DNA of 64,000 nucleotides from Liquidambar formosana (lineage: Eukaryota; Streptophyta; Magnoliopsida; Saxifragales; Altingiaceae): NCBI GenBank assembly GCA_039720395.1, contig CM077828.1, forward strand, positions 17,024,264 to 17,088,263, read 5' to 3'. This document shows, in pieces, positions 10,990 to 23,041 of this stretch. The notes under the pieces were generated by a model that was not told the DNA's origin, ran no database searches, and saw only the letters and a program-made list of their open reading frames with translations. The position numbers and the translations under genes are program-made. How positions within the stretch are numbered: position 1 is the stretch's first letter; each line of letters starts with the position of its first letter.

Positions 10990-11706
10990 ATAAATATGCA
11001 TATCCCACCCGATTTCACACATTTCAAACAGATATCGCGGTTCACAGTGTACTCTACTTCAAATCCTTCATCCACGGCATCTGGCACTGATGTGTGTCCA
11101 TTCCAGATCTGGTCAAAAGCCATTTGAGTAACCGGAACTTGGATATTGACGCTGCAGGCTCCAAGGTTTGGAGGTTGATTTCCCCAATTTTTGGTTTCGA
11201 AGAAAGCACCACTCACCCTACCGTCCATTGTGCACTTAAAACTATAGACAACCTTCCACAAGACGTCCGACAGGCAACCAAAATAAGGAGAGGTTTCTCA
11301 AGTTTGGATTATTGCGTTGGGAGAGATATTTATTGAGAATAGTGTTAACGAACTTGGCAGGACAACCGGGTGACACAACATCCATTCGCGCGATCGTCAT
11401 TGTATAAGGAGCAGATTGATTGATAGCCAGTGGACGGAATGTCAGCCCCTCAATAGCTATAAGAGGGTGATCATCATAACCATATGGGCAGTCGAGCTGG
11501 AATGCTTGGCAGCCGCAGTATTGGGGTGTATTATTTCCGAAGAAAGGATACCCTATGTTTTGTATTCTTCCACAATTGAAGGAATCACTGCAATTCACAA
11601 ACTGTTGATCGTCGATGCAGTAAGATGTGGGAAGGGCGATGGAGATGAAAGAGAGGATGATGATAGAGTGTAGTACAAGGGACAGTGGGAAGAGATGAGC
11701 TTCCAT
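10990..11706 (-). pseudogene. Ectodomain first exon B, LRK10-like receptor (frameshifted, 3-prime truncated)
   Basis: From ATG 11706 it encodes a signal peptide (MEAHLFPLSLVLHS...) and an extracellular domain close to exon E (CIDDQQFVNCSDSFNCG, NIGYPF, FQLDCP). A frameshift lies near 11275. The second half continues in another frame (FKCTMDGRVSGAFF, then GFEVEYTVNRDICLKC, ending SGGIC). The last part of the Cys-rich tail and the donor are missing. The exon runs directly into sequence matching the upstream flank of copy C, so a deletion fused B to the promoter region of copy A. Confidence 0.8.
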
Positions 11707-11953
11707 TGGAAATAACTCATGGAATACTATTTGGGGGAGGTGTGGTTTGGCGAGAGGGATATATGGAGTTATGGACCATGGTTTATGAGGAAGTATAAAT
11801 ATGAAAGGGAAAGCGAGAGCATAATTTTCAAAGGAAAATGAATGAATGGTTTCTTCTTGGAGTTTGTTGGTAACGTACGTAAGCAGACAGAGCATTTACT
11901 TTGACAAAGAATAGTAAGCTTATTAGAAATTTCTTCTTGATTTTCAAACTTTT

Positions 11954-12172
11954 AGGCTCAATTTGGTTTGTGGATTTTATCAAGGAAAAAAAATAAAATA
12001 TAAAGAATTCTACTTTTCTTTATTTGGTTGCAATGGAAAATTAGAAGAAAAAGAAGAATTAGAATAATTTTGGCTTGATATGATTTTATCTTTTTCTTTC
12101 ATTTTCTTTCCTCCTCATTTTTTTTCCCTTCCTTTTTTTTTCCTTGGTAGAATCCATGAACCAAATAGAGGG
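11954..12172. mobile_element. Small TIR foldback element
   Basis: The left end GCTCAATTTGGTTTGTGGATT and the right end complement CCTCTATTTGGTTCATGGATT form imperfect inverted repeats of about 35 bp around an A/T-rich centre. It lies in the upstream region of copy B. No clear target duplication was found, so borders are approximate. Confidence 0.5.
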
Positions 12173-12830
12173 TTAAGATTTTAGACTTCAAGTACCTAAA
12201 CCAGGTTGAATATATACGAGACCGTGATAGAAACGTTAAAATAATTTTGAAAAAAAGAAAAATAGTTATAAAAAAAAAAGGCCCTCTAATGTCTAAGGGG
12301 TATTTGTGATCCAATTGTATTCATTCATTGGAATATATCAACTCCTATGTATAAGCCTAATGACAAGTTGAGCCTTCAAACGCACCTAAAAAAGCATAGG
12401 TCAAATGCTTAAATCCTAGTGAAAAATTTGATCCTTTTAGGGGCTCTACCGTAGGATCTAAATGATGTGGTAATTATCTAATGTGTGTGGTACAAAAGGA
12501 TTATACGTGTTAGATGGATTAACTAGTTAGGGTGCAAAGGCTCAGCTCCAAACACGTTTGTTAAAAGGATAAAAAAAATATTCATTCATCGGCATGATCT
12601 ACCATTTCATGTGGCATTCATTTCATTTATTTTTGAAAAAACAAGAGAGGTTCAGTTTTTATTTTTTTTAATGACTAAATTATCATTGAAATATTAACTC
12701 ATAAATAAAGTAGGTTGATGGGATTAGTAACTTTAGTAATTTAATTTTTTTTAATTTTTTATAAAATATTTAACTCCAGAAAATAAATTCAAAGAGAGAT
12801 TTTTTCCATGCCATCAAATGGTTCAGAATA

Positions 12831-12884
<54 letters not shown>

Positions 12885-14023
12885 CAAGCTTAGAGTTTTT
12901 TTATTCTTTCCTCAGCGTAAGTTTAGAATGGTTGAATTGTCCAGAACCAATTGTTTCCTTGAAGGCAGAGCAGGATATCAAGGAAATTAAAGATAATACT
13001 ATTAAGGGGGTATTTTGGAAGCCTAGAGATGTACCCAGATGGAGACACACATGGACCTGAAAGGCCCATACGAAGGTGCATAACATTGTTAGGGAGGCCA
13101 CTGCTTTAGAAAAAGTCAAGAATTCCAATCTAAATTTAACATGCCACCTTCCAAGTACCAACCATAATGAGAATCACTTTAGGCTGGCCACGACAGCACA
13201 TATGGTCATGTGCAGCAAAGGACAATGGGTATGACAGTAGAGAGGGATTTGGTGGATTGGCTTCACATATGGTCATTAGAATTGTCCTAAATCATGAAAC
13301 GTTTTTTCTTTTAGTGTAATTGATCCTGGGTCTGAATTGTCCAAAATTATGACACTACAAAATGGTCCATGACATCATTTACATGGGACGTTATAATTGA
13401 TGACAAAAATTCCGATTGGAACGGAACCGAGAGCAGGAGAAATTTTCTTTTTTTCCTTTTTCTTTTTCTTTTTCTGTGGAGTACTATAACATAGATCTCA
13501 ACCGAGACGCTATGATCTATGGGATACAGGATTTAATCCCATGCTTCCACGTAGCAACTGTAGCTTTTATCAATATTGATCAAGTCCCTGCATCAATAGC
13601 TAGCTAACTAAGAAGATTTGCAGCTGGAGCCCTAATATTACATCCTTTATAATGTTTCGGTATTTGGTATTTGGTATGGTCCATTTGTGACAATTCCAAT
13701 CCTAAAGGAATAAAGAGCCAAAACGTTAATGACCTTGTGGTTTAGTAGCGCAGCCGTGCAAGTTTTGGGTTTAGTTCTTAGAAAATTTATATTTGATATA
13801 TGTTGTAATGAATTTCTAATTCATGTTACCTAAAAATAAAATAAAAAAAAAGAAAAAAAAAAGGAGAGAGGGTCCTAGACTTTTGCCAATGACATTGCAG
13901 TATTTTTTTTCCCCCAAATTATTATGAAGCAATTCATTGTAATTTCCCAAAGATCTATGCAATTAATGACCATATATGAAAAGGCCTATGCATAAGAAGG
14001 AACTCAAGAAGTACTATACATAC
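12173..14023. other. Geneless stretch between copies B and C
   Basis: It holds a (TA)n tract (12832-12882) and AT-rich sequence. From about 13895 it holds the intron-side flank of copy C, homologous to that of copy A. No kinase, transmembrane exon or other coding sequence was recognised, so copy B is not followed or preceded by a kinase of its own. Confidence 0.65.
12832..12882. repeat. (TA)n microsatellite
   Basis: About 25 uninterrupted TA units. Confidence 0.95.
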
Positions 14024-14810
14024 CAGGGCTTGGACACAAAAATGGGTGAGGTTGATCCTCGCAGAAGCATATGAAGGGCGAAGTGGAGTTAGATGATCCA
14101 CATATGCCCCCAGAACGATTACACGCAGTGCACGCAAAGTCGTCTATGTTATAGTACTCCACATCAAACCCACCGTTCAAAGCTTCTTGCAGCGTTGCTC
14201 CTCTACCAATAGTGAGATTGTCAAGAGCTGTTCGAAGAACCGGAACCCTGACTTTGACCTCGCATGTAGTATTCTCAAGGTTTGGCACCTCAACTCCTTC
14301 GAACGATTCGTCAACATAGAAAGCACGGCTCTCTGTTCCATCCATGGCGCATGTGAAATTATTACGAATCGGTGTATCCAGCGAGGAGCAGCCGTAGAAT
14401 AAACTTAGGTTTCTATCGGTGGGAATGTAATCAAAGAGAGTGTAGTTGAGGGTGGTGTTAAGGAATTCCTTAGGACAAGTGGTGTTCCAAAAGTCCATTC
14501 GTGCAATCCTCATCGTATTGCCAGATTGGTTGATTTCAAGTACGCGGAATTTCTGCGAATCCATATCAATGACGGAGAAATTGTTGTCTTGTTGGCATGT
14601 GAGCTCGAAGCCTTGGCGACCGCAGAAATGAGGCCTACCATTTCCCCAGAATGGGTAACTGATGTTTTGAATAGGTCCGCACCCGTAGCGTTGGCTGCAC
14701 TCGGTGTACTGTTCATCTTCTTCGCAGTAAGCTGTGTTGATGCCGATGAAGATGAAGAAGATGATGGTGATGGTGGAAGGTAGAAGGGATGAGGGGAAGA
14801 GGTGGTTCAT
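14024..14810 (-). CDS. Ectodomain first exon C, LRK10-like receptor kinase (intact)
   Basis: From ATG 14810 the exon encodes a hydrophobic signal peptide (about 28 residues ending in TAYC). A GUB_WAK-binding type galacturonan-binding domain follows (CSQRYGCGPIQNISYPF, FCGRQGFELTC). Next is a WAK-associated C-terminal domain (LSLFYGCSS, GFDVEYYNIDDFACTAC, SGGICG, CFCEDQPHPFLC). Several N-glycosylation sequons (NTT, NLS) are visible. The exon ends at donor G|GTATGT in phase 1. Its 787 bp plus 36 plus 1121 equal 1944, exactly 648 codons, so C joins the kinase exons in frame across a 6.8-kb intron. I chose ATG 14810 over the in-frame upstream ATGs because it starts directly at the signal peptide. 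The product would be a plasma-membrane receptor kinase. Ligand unknown. Confidence 0.82.
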
Positions 14811-15929
14811 TTGATAATAACACATTGGAAGAAGATTTGGAGGGAGATGTGGTGTGGTGAGGGGATATGTAGACAAAGGCGGAGCACACTATTCAAAGGA
14901 AAATGATAGAAACGGTCCTTTCATAGATGGGTATAATGTAAACAGGCAGACCAGTCACATGTTTTGACAGAGAAAAATCAGAAATGTGAGTTTCTTGGAA
15001 TATTCACGATCATATATATGCCATCAATTATAGTTTTATTTATAAAAGAAATTTAAGTTTATATTTATAAAGGAAATGTAAGTTTGTTCCTAATATCCTA
15101 TTACCTTGAAATTTAACATCTATAACCTATATCAATGGTTGGAGTGGCGAAACATTATTCTTACAAAAAAATATTAAAGAGTGTAAAAATAAAAAATTTT
15201 ATACCAAATATCAATGGATGTGTGTTTTTTAAGAGAGAAAGATAAGAGTTTAGAAAGGTAAAGGTGCAATTAACAACTACAAGTACTTGTTAGAATGACT
15301 AATTTGACCCGAATATATTATTGGTTGTGATATTTTTTAATGGTAATTTAGGAAAGAAAAAAAAAAAAAAAACACTAACTTAAAAAAGGCGACTCTTCCG
15401 TGGTTGCATTGTTTTGAAGAACAATTTTCCACGTTGACCAGTTTGAGATGGAGTCGAGTGTAGATATTAATCCAAAGGCCTATTCTTTCGTAGAACGTAG
15501 AAGGTAGGGTACGATAGGAAGGAAAGGAATTAACATCCCACCTTTTACTCAGATAGAGACAGATCAATGGAAGCTGCATGCAAAATATTGTTAAACTGCT
15601 TATTAAAAATTTCAAGAATTTCCACCTCATATGCCATCTTCCAAGTCACTATGACTGAGTTTCTACTACGAAATATGAATGCCCACTCAAAATTACAACC
15701 AATCTCACTTGTTTCCCAAACTAATTAAGCCCTTGTAATTGTTACGAGGATACCGCCACGTTTTTTCATGGCTTATTGATAACTTATGCCACGTACTAGC
15801 TATAAAATACATTAGTTAATTTTGCTAAGCAGAGTTTTTTAATTAAAAAGGGTGATTTAGATATGATCCTAATTATCCTCGGGTTTATCATTGCAAAGTC
15901 TTCACTCCCTGGACGTGAACTTATAGCTT
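14811..15929. other. Upstream region of exon C
   Basis: The 120 bp next to the exon match the upstream flank of copy A (10779-10990, shared TGATAGAAA.GGTCCTTTCAT and ACAGGCAGACCAGTC). A clear TATAAA is not present at the position used in copies D and E. The rest is AT-rich with no recognisable coding sequence. Confidence 0.55.
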
Positions 15930-16999
15930 CACACACGGGGATAGGGTCCTCTCCAGTCCCCTCCCCTCCATTTCCATCCAGTCAACGGTCCTTATATCGC
16001 CACATCTTCTTAAGTTAATCTAAGAGTCTAAAGCCAGCCGCGTCATGTAGCCATTTACACTACTGCAGAACGGTAACGGCTTGTTTTAACGAAGAGTATA
16101 TTTCATCAATTCCGTCTCCGACCTTTTATACTTTTGCCTATTCCTCTGAAAACCATTTGTAAGAGAAGTTGCCGGATTGCCTTCGGCCAGTATAGGCAAC
16201 TAGATTAGCTTCTTAATATAAATATTTTAAAGCTAATAATTCGTTAATTGATTTGGGATATAGAAGATACCCATCTAAATTCAAGTTTTTAGGCACAATG
16301 GTGTTATGGCAATTGCTAATAATTTAAAAGAATGGAAGTTAATTCAACCCCTTTAAAAATTTTGAGTCAATAGCTCCTTGAGAAAGTGTAAGAAGAATTG
16401 AGATATGAGAGATTCAGGAAAGAGGAAAAAATATGTATAGAATTGGAGAGATCTAAGAGAGAAGAGGAGGGAGTGTGGGCGTGGGGCTCATCAACCCACT
16501 GTGAATTTTCACAAATCTAACCCAATGCCTTAAAGTCTTAAACCCATTTTCAACCTCCACGATTAACATTGGCAACTGGAGATTGAACGGCTGTATAGTG
16601 AGCCGCCTTCAACAGGCCGACATCACCAACAAAAGCTTCTCTTCCCCCTACTCGTCTCGTCGCCAGTGATTTCACTTATCACGATTGTTAATTTGGAATT
16701 TTGGATATTCGTTTTTATGAAGACTCCAAATAAAAAGGTATGGGGGTTGGAGATGACATGATGATTTGATTGTTGGGTAAGTTATGGAGGATTGAAAACC
16801 GACGAATAGGGTTGAAAATTCTTGCCGTTAGGAAAAGCCATTCAACATTTTTGGACGTGTAAAAGAGAACTTATGCAAGGTGAGGACGTGGCTAACTTTA
16901 GGCCTTTGGATCAATTTAGAGATGTGGCGTTTTAAGGACCGTGAACTGGAGGGAAATGGAGGAGAGTAGACTGGAGAAGAGCTTAACCCCCACACACGG
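15930..16999. mobile_element. 1.05-kb MULE-like TIR element
   Basis: The element 15939-16990 is flanked by a perfect 9-bp target duplication CACACACGG (15930-15938, 16991-16999). Its ends are imperfect inverted repeats of about 90 bp (TCCTCTCCAGTC.CCTCCCCTCC, then CCATTTCC.TCCAGT, AACGGTCCTTA, CGCCACATC). There is no transposase frame, so it is non-autonomous. A 9-bp duplication with long TIRs is typical of Mutator-like elements. Confidence 0.8.
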
Positions 17000-17358
17000 T
17001 GCATGAGCCAAAACTTTTATGCTCGTTCTTGGGCAAGCTTATTAATAAAACCCCGATGGCCCATTTGTAGGTCTGAAACTATAATCCTAAGGTTAAAACA
17101 TTTTCATATTTTGGAATTTCGTTCACAATTTGGTCAGAGCCAAGAGTACTGCAACTTAATTTAGTATAACCCTTAATTAGTTAATAAAGAGAGAAGCATT
17201 ACCAGGAGAACATGAATCACAGATGAATATATAGGGGCATAAAACTTGCCGGCATTGGAGAGACTGAACTTTCACTTTATTCGCCAAATTTTACTATTTT
17301 GCTGGTTTGGAAAGTCCAATTGACCTAATATTTTGGGGTGGATTGAGAACATTGGTAG

Positions 17359-18059
17359 TGTGTGGAAATATCTCTGAACCAAGGATCCAGCTCAGGATAG
17401 AAAGCTCAAACCAGAAACGCTGACACGTGGCAAAGGCAATGCAACCAAGCCAATTACAACGCACGTGATCCACCCCCCACGATTCAGTTCGGGTTAAAGA
17501 GTTAAACCACAATATTTGACACGTGGTTAATGTAACACGGTGGGACCTGTTGCAAACCACGTGATCCTTCAGCTCAGGGGCCTTACCTTCAGCTCGGGAC
17601 ATCTGTCCTATGACTCACACTACAATCCAAATCCTACTACAGTCCAAAACTGTCACAGTAGCTGTAATTCCTGACACAACGGTTACCAGGAACCATGGTT
17701 CCATGCCCAACCACGATCAACAAACCATGGTCAGACGGTTATTGGTAAACCATGGTCAGATCTGACCTAACCAAGGCAGTTACCTGACCTCACATGGTCA
17801 GTCCGTACAGGTGGGTATAAAAAGAATACGATACAGCCAAATGTGGTAAGCTACAGTACCCTAATTCTCTGAGATTCATCTTCTTCCTTGCCTCATTCTC
17901 CCTAAATAGCTTCTGACTTAAGCTTTGGAGAGGGCTTGGCCAAAACCCACCTTGGCCTACCCTCTGACTCTTTTTCCAAGCTTGTGATTGCAGGTCCAAA
18001 CGAGAAAGCAAACTCCTTCATCAACACTCAATTCGGGGAACAGTTTTTTACCCCATACA
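17359..18059 (+). repeat. 5-prime LTR of the older Tat element
   Basis: TGTGTGGAAAT...CCCATACA. A TATA box TATAAAAA lies at 17816-17823. Four CACGTG G-box cores lie upstream of it (17424-17429, 17462-17467, 17520-17525, 17558-17563). Confidence 0.92.
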
Positions 18060-21000
18060 ATTTGGCGCCGTATGTGGGAACCATCGCGATAAGATGGCTA
18101 CACCACCACCGCCCACCTACAGGCAAACAAGATCTAGAGCAAACTTTACTCGTGTAGACCAAGCAGTTGGAGGAGATCTTAGGAAGTGAGCAGAAACCCA
18201 GCCTTCACTGCGAACCCACCATTACATCCGGTGGGAACCAGTCAGCTTCCCTCGATTTAGCAACATCAAATCTCCCCGGAGATGTCTGCTGTTCTATATT
18301 CTCTCAATGACCAGCCTGTTTTGAAAGTTGCGTTTGATAAGGCCGTGACAAACAACCTTAACCCAGCAGCGGTGGTAGAACTGATTGCGACCATGCAATC
18401 GGAGATTCAATCGGCGCAGCTCACAAAACTGACTGCAAAGCAGAACTACCACCGCTACCTCCAGCGAACTTTTGCCCTTCGCGGAGCTAATGTTGTTGCT
18501 GAGGAAGCCAGCCAAACCAGTCTACTCCGTCGCACCAGGCACCAGGCACCAGGAAAGCTCACCTAGACCTGGAATCTCACACCACCACCACCGCAGCAGA
18601 CACGATAATGAACCACGGTTAACTGGCCCAGAGCAAAGACTCTCAGGAAGGGGAGATAGACTACATCATGCGTTGGTGCAGCGATCTCCTGAGCACAGTT
18701 CAAGGAGTTCAGGTCACTCTCGAAGGTGGATCGAGGACCATCCTAGACCTCGTGCTCCGGAGGGCTCTGGGAATAAAACTCACAGAGATGAGAGACGACA
18801 CTATAGGTCTCGCTCCCCGGAAAGAAGAAGAGAGAGGAGCACCGGGAGAATAAGTAGAAAACATTCTCGATCACCCAAACGTGAGAGAAATGAGGAAGAA
18901 ACCTCTAAGAGACACTAGGGTAACCAGAGTAGAGGAGGAGAAAGACCAGGGAGCACTGCTATAGCTCGAAGCCCATTCACGAAGTGGATTCAATGGGTCC
19001 CAATCCCACGAGGGTATTCCGAAATAACCTTTACTCTTTACTCTCTTTCGATAAACCCAGACCATCATTTAAATTATTATTTGCAACGTATGTCGTTATA
19101 TGCTGGAAATGAGGGTTTTCTCTATAAGATATTTCCTATGAGTCTGGGGAGGTGGCTTTTAAGTGGTGGGCCAAGATTCCAGATGAGTCTATTGACAGCT
19201 AGCAAGAACTGAGTAAGCTGTTTAAGAAGAGATTCATCACTAGTTGCAAATTCCCGAGGACTATGCAGAACTTATATGAGCTGAAACAGAAAGATGGGGA
19301 AGGACTTCGGGAATATTCTCAAAGATTTTGGGAGGTTTACAACAAGATTGACGACTCGATTGAGAAGCCATGGATCTATTTCGCCTCGGGCTGAGGAAGC
19401 CATCACCTCTATTTAAAGAGTTGACAGTTAATCCCCCCAGAAACTTAGCCAAATTACTCTCCACTGTGGCCAACTATTCAAAGCTAGATGATTTCTACAG
19501 CCCACAGCCCACCAAAACCAATGAGAAAGATGATAAGAAGAAAGACTCAAAGCCTCGTAGTGATAGTCCCCGAGGAGAAAAGTCAAAGCTGCCTACCAAT
19601 CCGAACCAGGCCATCTTCATTGTATTTACTCTCCCTATCTACAAGTTAATGAAGGCACTGGAGAATAGGGACTTCTTTCAAAAACCTAGACCCATGCTCG
19701 CAGAGCCTGAGAAGAGAAACAAAAGGTTGTTCTGCAGTTATCACAAGGATCATGGCCATAAAACAGAGGATTGCAAGGTTCTAAAGTACAATCTCGAAGC
19801 CTGGGCCAAAGAGGGAAAGTTGAATGAGTTTATAGCCCGATGTGAGAAAGGATAGTCATCCAAACAGAAAAAGCTTGAGAACAGAGCTTCCCAATCCACA
19901 CAGCCAAAGATCCTCGGGAGGATTGACATGATCACAGGAGGGGTATAAAGAAACTGCTCTGTCAACCAGCCAACTCAGGGCACAGTATAGGATGACTTGC
20001 CAAGACACTGAGGTCAGTGATATCAAGAACGAACCAGTGCTACTACCTCAAGGTGAAGGAGAAACTAGAGAAAAACTTCTGTTCTTTGGGGATGCAGAGT
20101 CTGACGGGACAGTGAGTTGCCTCCACAACGATGCTCTAGTCGTTCGGATGCTTATAGGAAACTACGATGTGGGCAAAGTCTATGTGGACAATGGGGCATC
20201 TGTGAATGTGATGTTCCAAAAATTGTTTGGTCAACTCGGGTTGAAAAACTCTGACCTCATGCCCAGTCATGTCAGCTTAAAGGCTTTTAATGGAAATATG
20301 AATTTCCCGCTGGGGCAGATAACTCTCCCAGTTCAAGCAGGGCCAGTGCAATCCATGGAAACATTCGTGGTTATCTAGGAGAGGTCAGCTTATAATGTAA
20401 TACTCGGGCGACCCTGGATCCACGCCATAAAGGCTGTCCCATCCTTCTACCACTAATCCATCAGGTTCCCGAGTCTAGAGGGAATCATGGAGATCAAGGG
20501 AAACCAGGCAACAGCCAGGGAATGCTTTCTGGCAGAATATGCAGGCCACTCATCGCCCTCGGAAGACAAGTTGAAGTCTAGAATACCACGTCTTCCCAGC
20601 TTGGGGACTGGCAAAGTTAAAACCCCAAAGCAAGTACTGGAGCAAAAGAAAAAAGCCAAAGTCGACGAGATTCCCTTATAGCAACGAAAAGGAGAATGGC
20701 CCGGGGTGGAAGAAACAGCTCTGGAACCCGCAGACAGAATAGGAGAAGAACTTGTAAAAAAGATAATTAATCCCGAGGATCCAGAGAGGTTTTCTGGATT
20801 GGAAAATCACTGAGTGAGGCTAACACAACAGAACTGTTTAAGTTCCTGAAAGACAACATCGACGTATTTGCTTGGTCGCCCCATGAAATGCCTGGAATTG
20901 ACCCAAGAATTATCACTCACGAGCTGCAGGTTAATCCGAATTGCAAGCCAGTGGTTCAGAAGCAACGAAGGTTGTTTGACGACCGAGCTGAAACAATTTC

Positions 21001-23041
21001 TGCCGAGGTAGATAAGCTCCTGAAAGCAGGATTCATCAGAGAAGTAAAGTACCTGAGTTGGCTGGCCAATCCTGTGTGCGTAAGAAAGAAGACGGGGGAT
21101 TGGCGTGTTTGTATTGACTTTACAGATCTAAACAAAGCATGCCTGAAGGACAGTTTCCCTTTGCCAAAAATTGACCAGCTAATAGACTCTATCTCGGGAT
21201 ACGAGCGATTGAGCATCTTCGATGCCTTCTCGGGCTATCATCAAATTCCCATGACATAGCACGATTAAGACAAAACGGGGTTTATTACTCCTAGAGGGAT
21301 ATACTGCTACAAGGTGATGCCATTTGGATTGAATAATGCTGGGGCAACCTATCAACGTTTTGTTAGCAGGATGTTTGAAGGACTGATTGGCAAAAACCTA
21401 GAGGCATACGTTGATGATACTATTATTAAGAGCAGTTCAGAGAGGAACCATCTGGCAGACCTGACTAAGGCCTTCGCTCGACTCAGGGAGTACAAGATGA
21501 AATTGAACGCAAAGAAAAGCTCATTTGGGATAGGCTCAAGAAAATTCCTAGGCCACTTAGTTTCGAGAAGGGGGATCGAGGCAAACCCAAGTAAGATTGA
21601 AGCAATAAGAACCTTACGGACACCAACGAAAGTTAGGGACGTTCAACAGTTGAACGGCATGGTGGCAGCACTCAACAGGTTTATCTCAAGGTCATCAAAC
21701 AAGTGCCACCCTTTCTTCCAAATACTAAAGAAGAGCACGAACTCGGGATAGGATAAAAAATGCCAGGAAGCTTATAAGAAGTTGGTTACTCACTTAGAAA
21801 CGTTCCCCACCCTGACCAACCCTCACCACGGGGAAACTCTTTACCTCTACCTTGCCGTCTCAACCCATTCACTCAGTGGCGTCCTACTTGCCCAGCGAGA
21901 ATTTACTCAAAAGCCAATCTATTACATTAGCAAGACGCTATTAGATGCTGAAACTCGATATCTACCCCTCGAGAAACTAATCCTAGCTCTTGTCATAGCC
22001 TCCCGAAAACTCCAACACTACTTCTAGCCTCATCCTATCACGGTGCTAACCAACTATCCACTGAAATATATCCTACGGAGAGCTGACTTATCAGGACGAG
22101 TCTCGAAGTGGGGGGTAGAACTTAACACTTACGACATCCACTTCAAGCCCCAACCTGCCATTAAGGGGTAAGTGTTAGCCGATTATATTGCCGAATTCGC
22201 AGATCCTACTTCTAGTTCAAAACAAACAGAATTAAAATCTTCTTTGCCCGAACTGGGGGGGGGGGGAAGACAAGATAAACAGTGAAAAGAGGAAGAGATG
22301 GGAGCTCAAAGTGAATGGGGCATCAAACGCGAAAGGGGCAGGTCTGGGAATTGTGCTGACAGATCCCGAGGGGGAGATCATTGAGCAAGCAGTTAGGCTT
22401 ATGTTCCCAGCCTCGAACAATGAAACAGAATACGAGGCAGTTGTGGCAGGACTTGGGGTAGCCCGAGCAATGGGAATAAAAGAATTGTTGGTATACAGTG
22501 ATTCCAGACTCGTGGTTAATCAGCTGAACAAAGAATATGAAGCTAAAGATGAAAGAACGACTGCGTACATGCATAAAGTCTGAGAATTAGCTGCCGACTT
22601 CACAAGCATTGAGTTCAAGCGCTTTGTGAGGGATCAGAACAGATATACGGATGGGTTGGCTGCTTTGGCTGCAACGTTAGAAACGGGTACCCCTCGAACC
22701 ATAAACGTTGAAGTCCTACAAGAGCCCAGCATCGGGACAAAAGAAGCCATCTCGGACATTCAGTCCTCGTCACCGAGTTGGATGGACGAGATAGTTGCCT
22801 ATCTACAAAGAGATGAACTACCCGAGGATCACAATCAGGGTCATCGAATTCGAACTAAGTCAGCTCGAGTTTGGTTATCTCCTTCGGGCTCTCTCTACAA
22901 AAGGTCTTATACAGGGCCATACCTGAAGTGTGTACACCCAGACCAAGTGTTAGATCTGCTAACTGGACTCCACGAGGGGTCATGTGGGGGTCACACAGGA
23001 GGAAGATCACTAGCCCATAGGGCAAACACCTAAGGCTATTG

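Noticed and set aside
10494..11673. Plus-strand open frames opposite the ectodomain exons
   Set aside because: They mirror the minus-strand Cys-rich coding sequence in copies A, B, C and E and have no independent similarity.
12818..13060. 80-codon frame with a repeated Ile-Tyr stretch
   Set aside because: The start is the TA microsatellite. The rest has no similarity.
10100..14810. Copies A, B and C as three complete receptor-kinase genes
   Set aside because: No transmembrane or kinase exon lies between them. Only the pair at 5878-7188 exists in the window.
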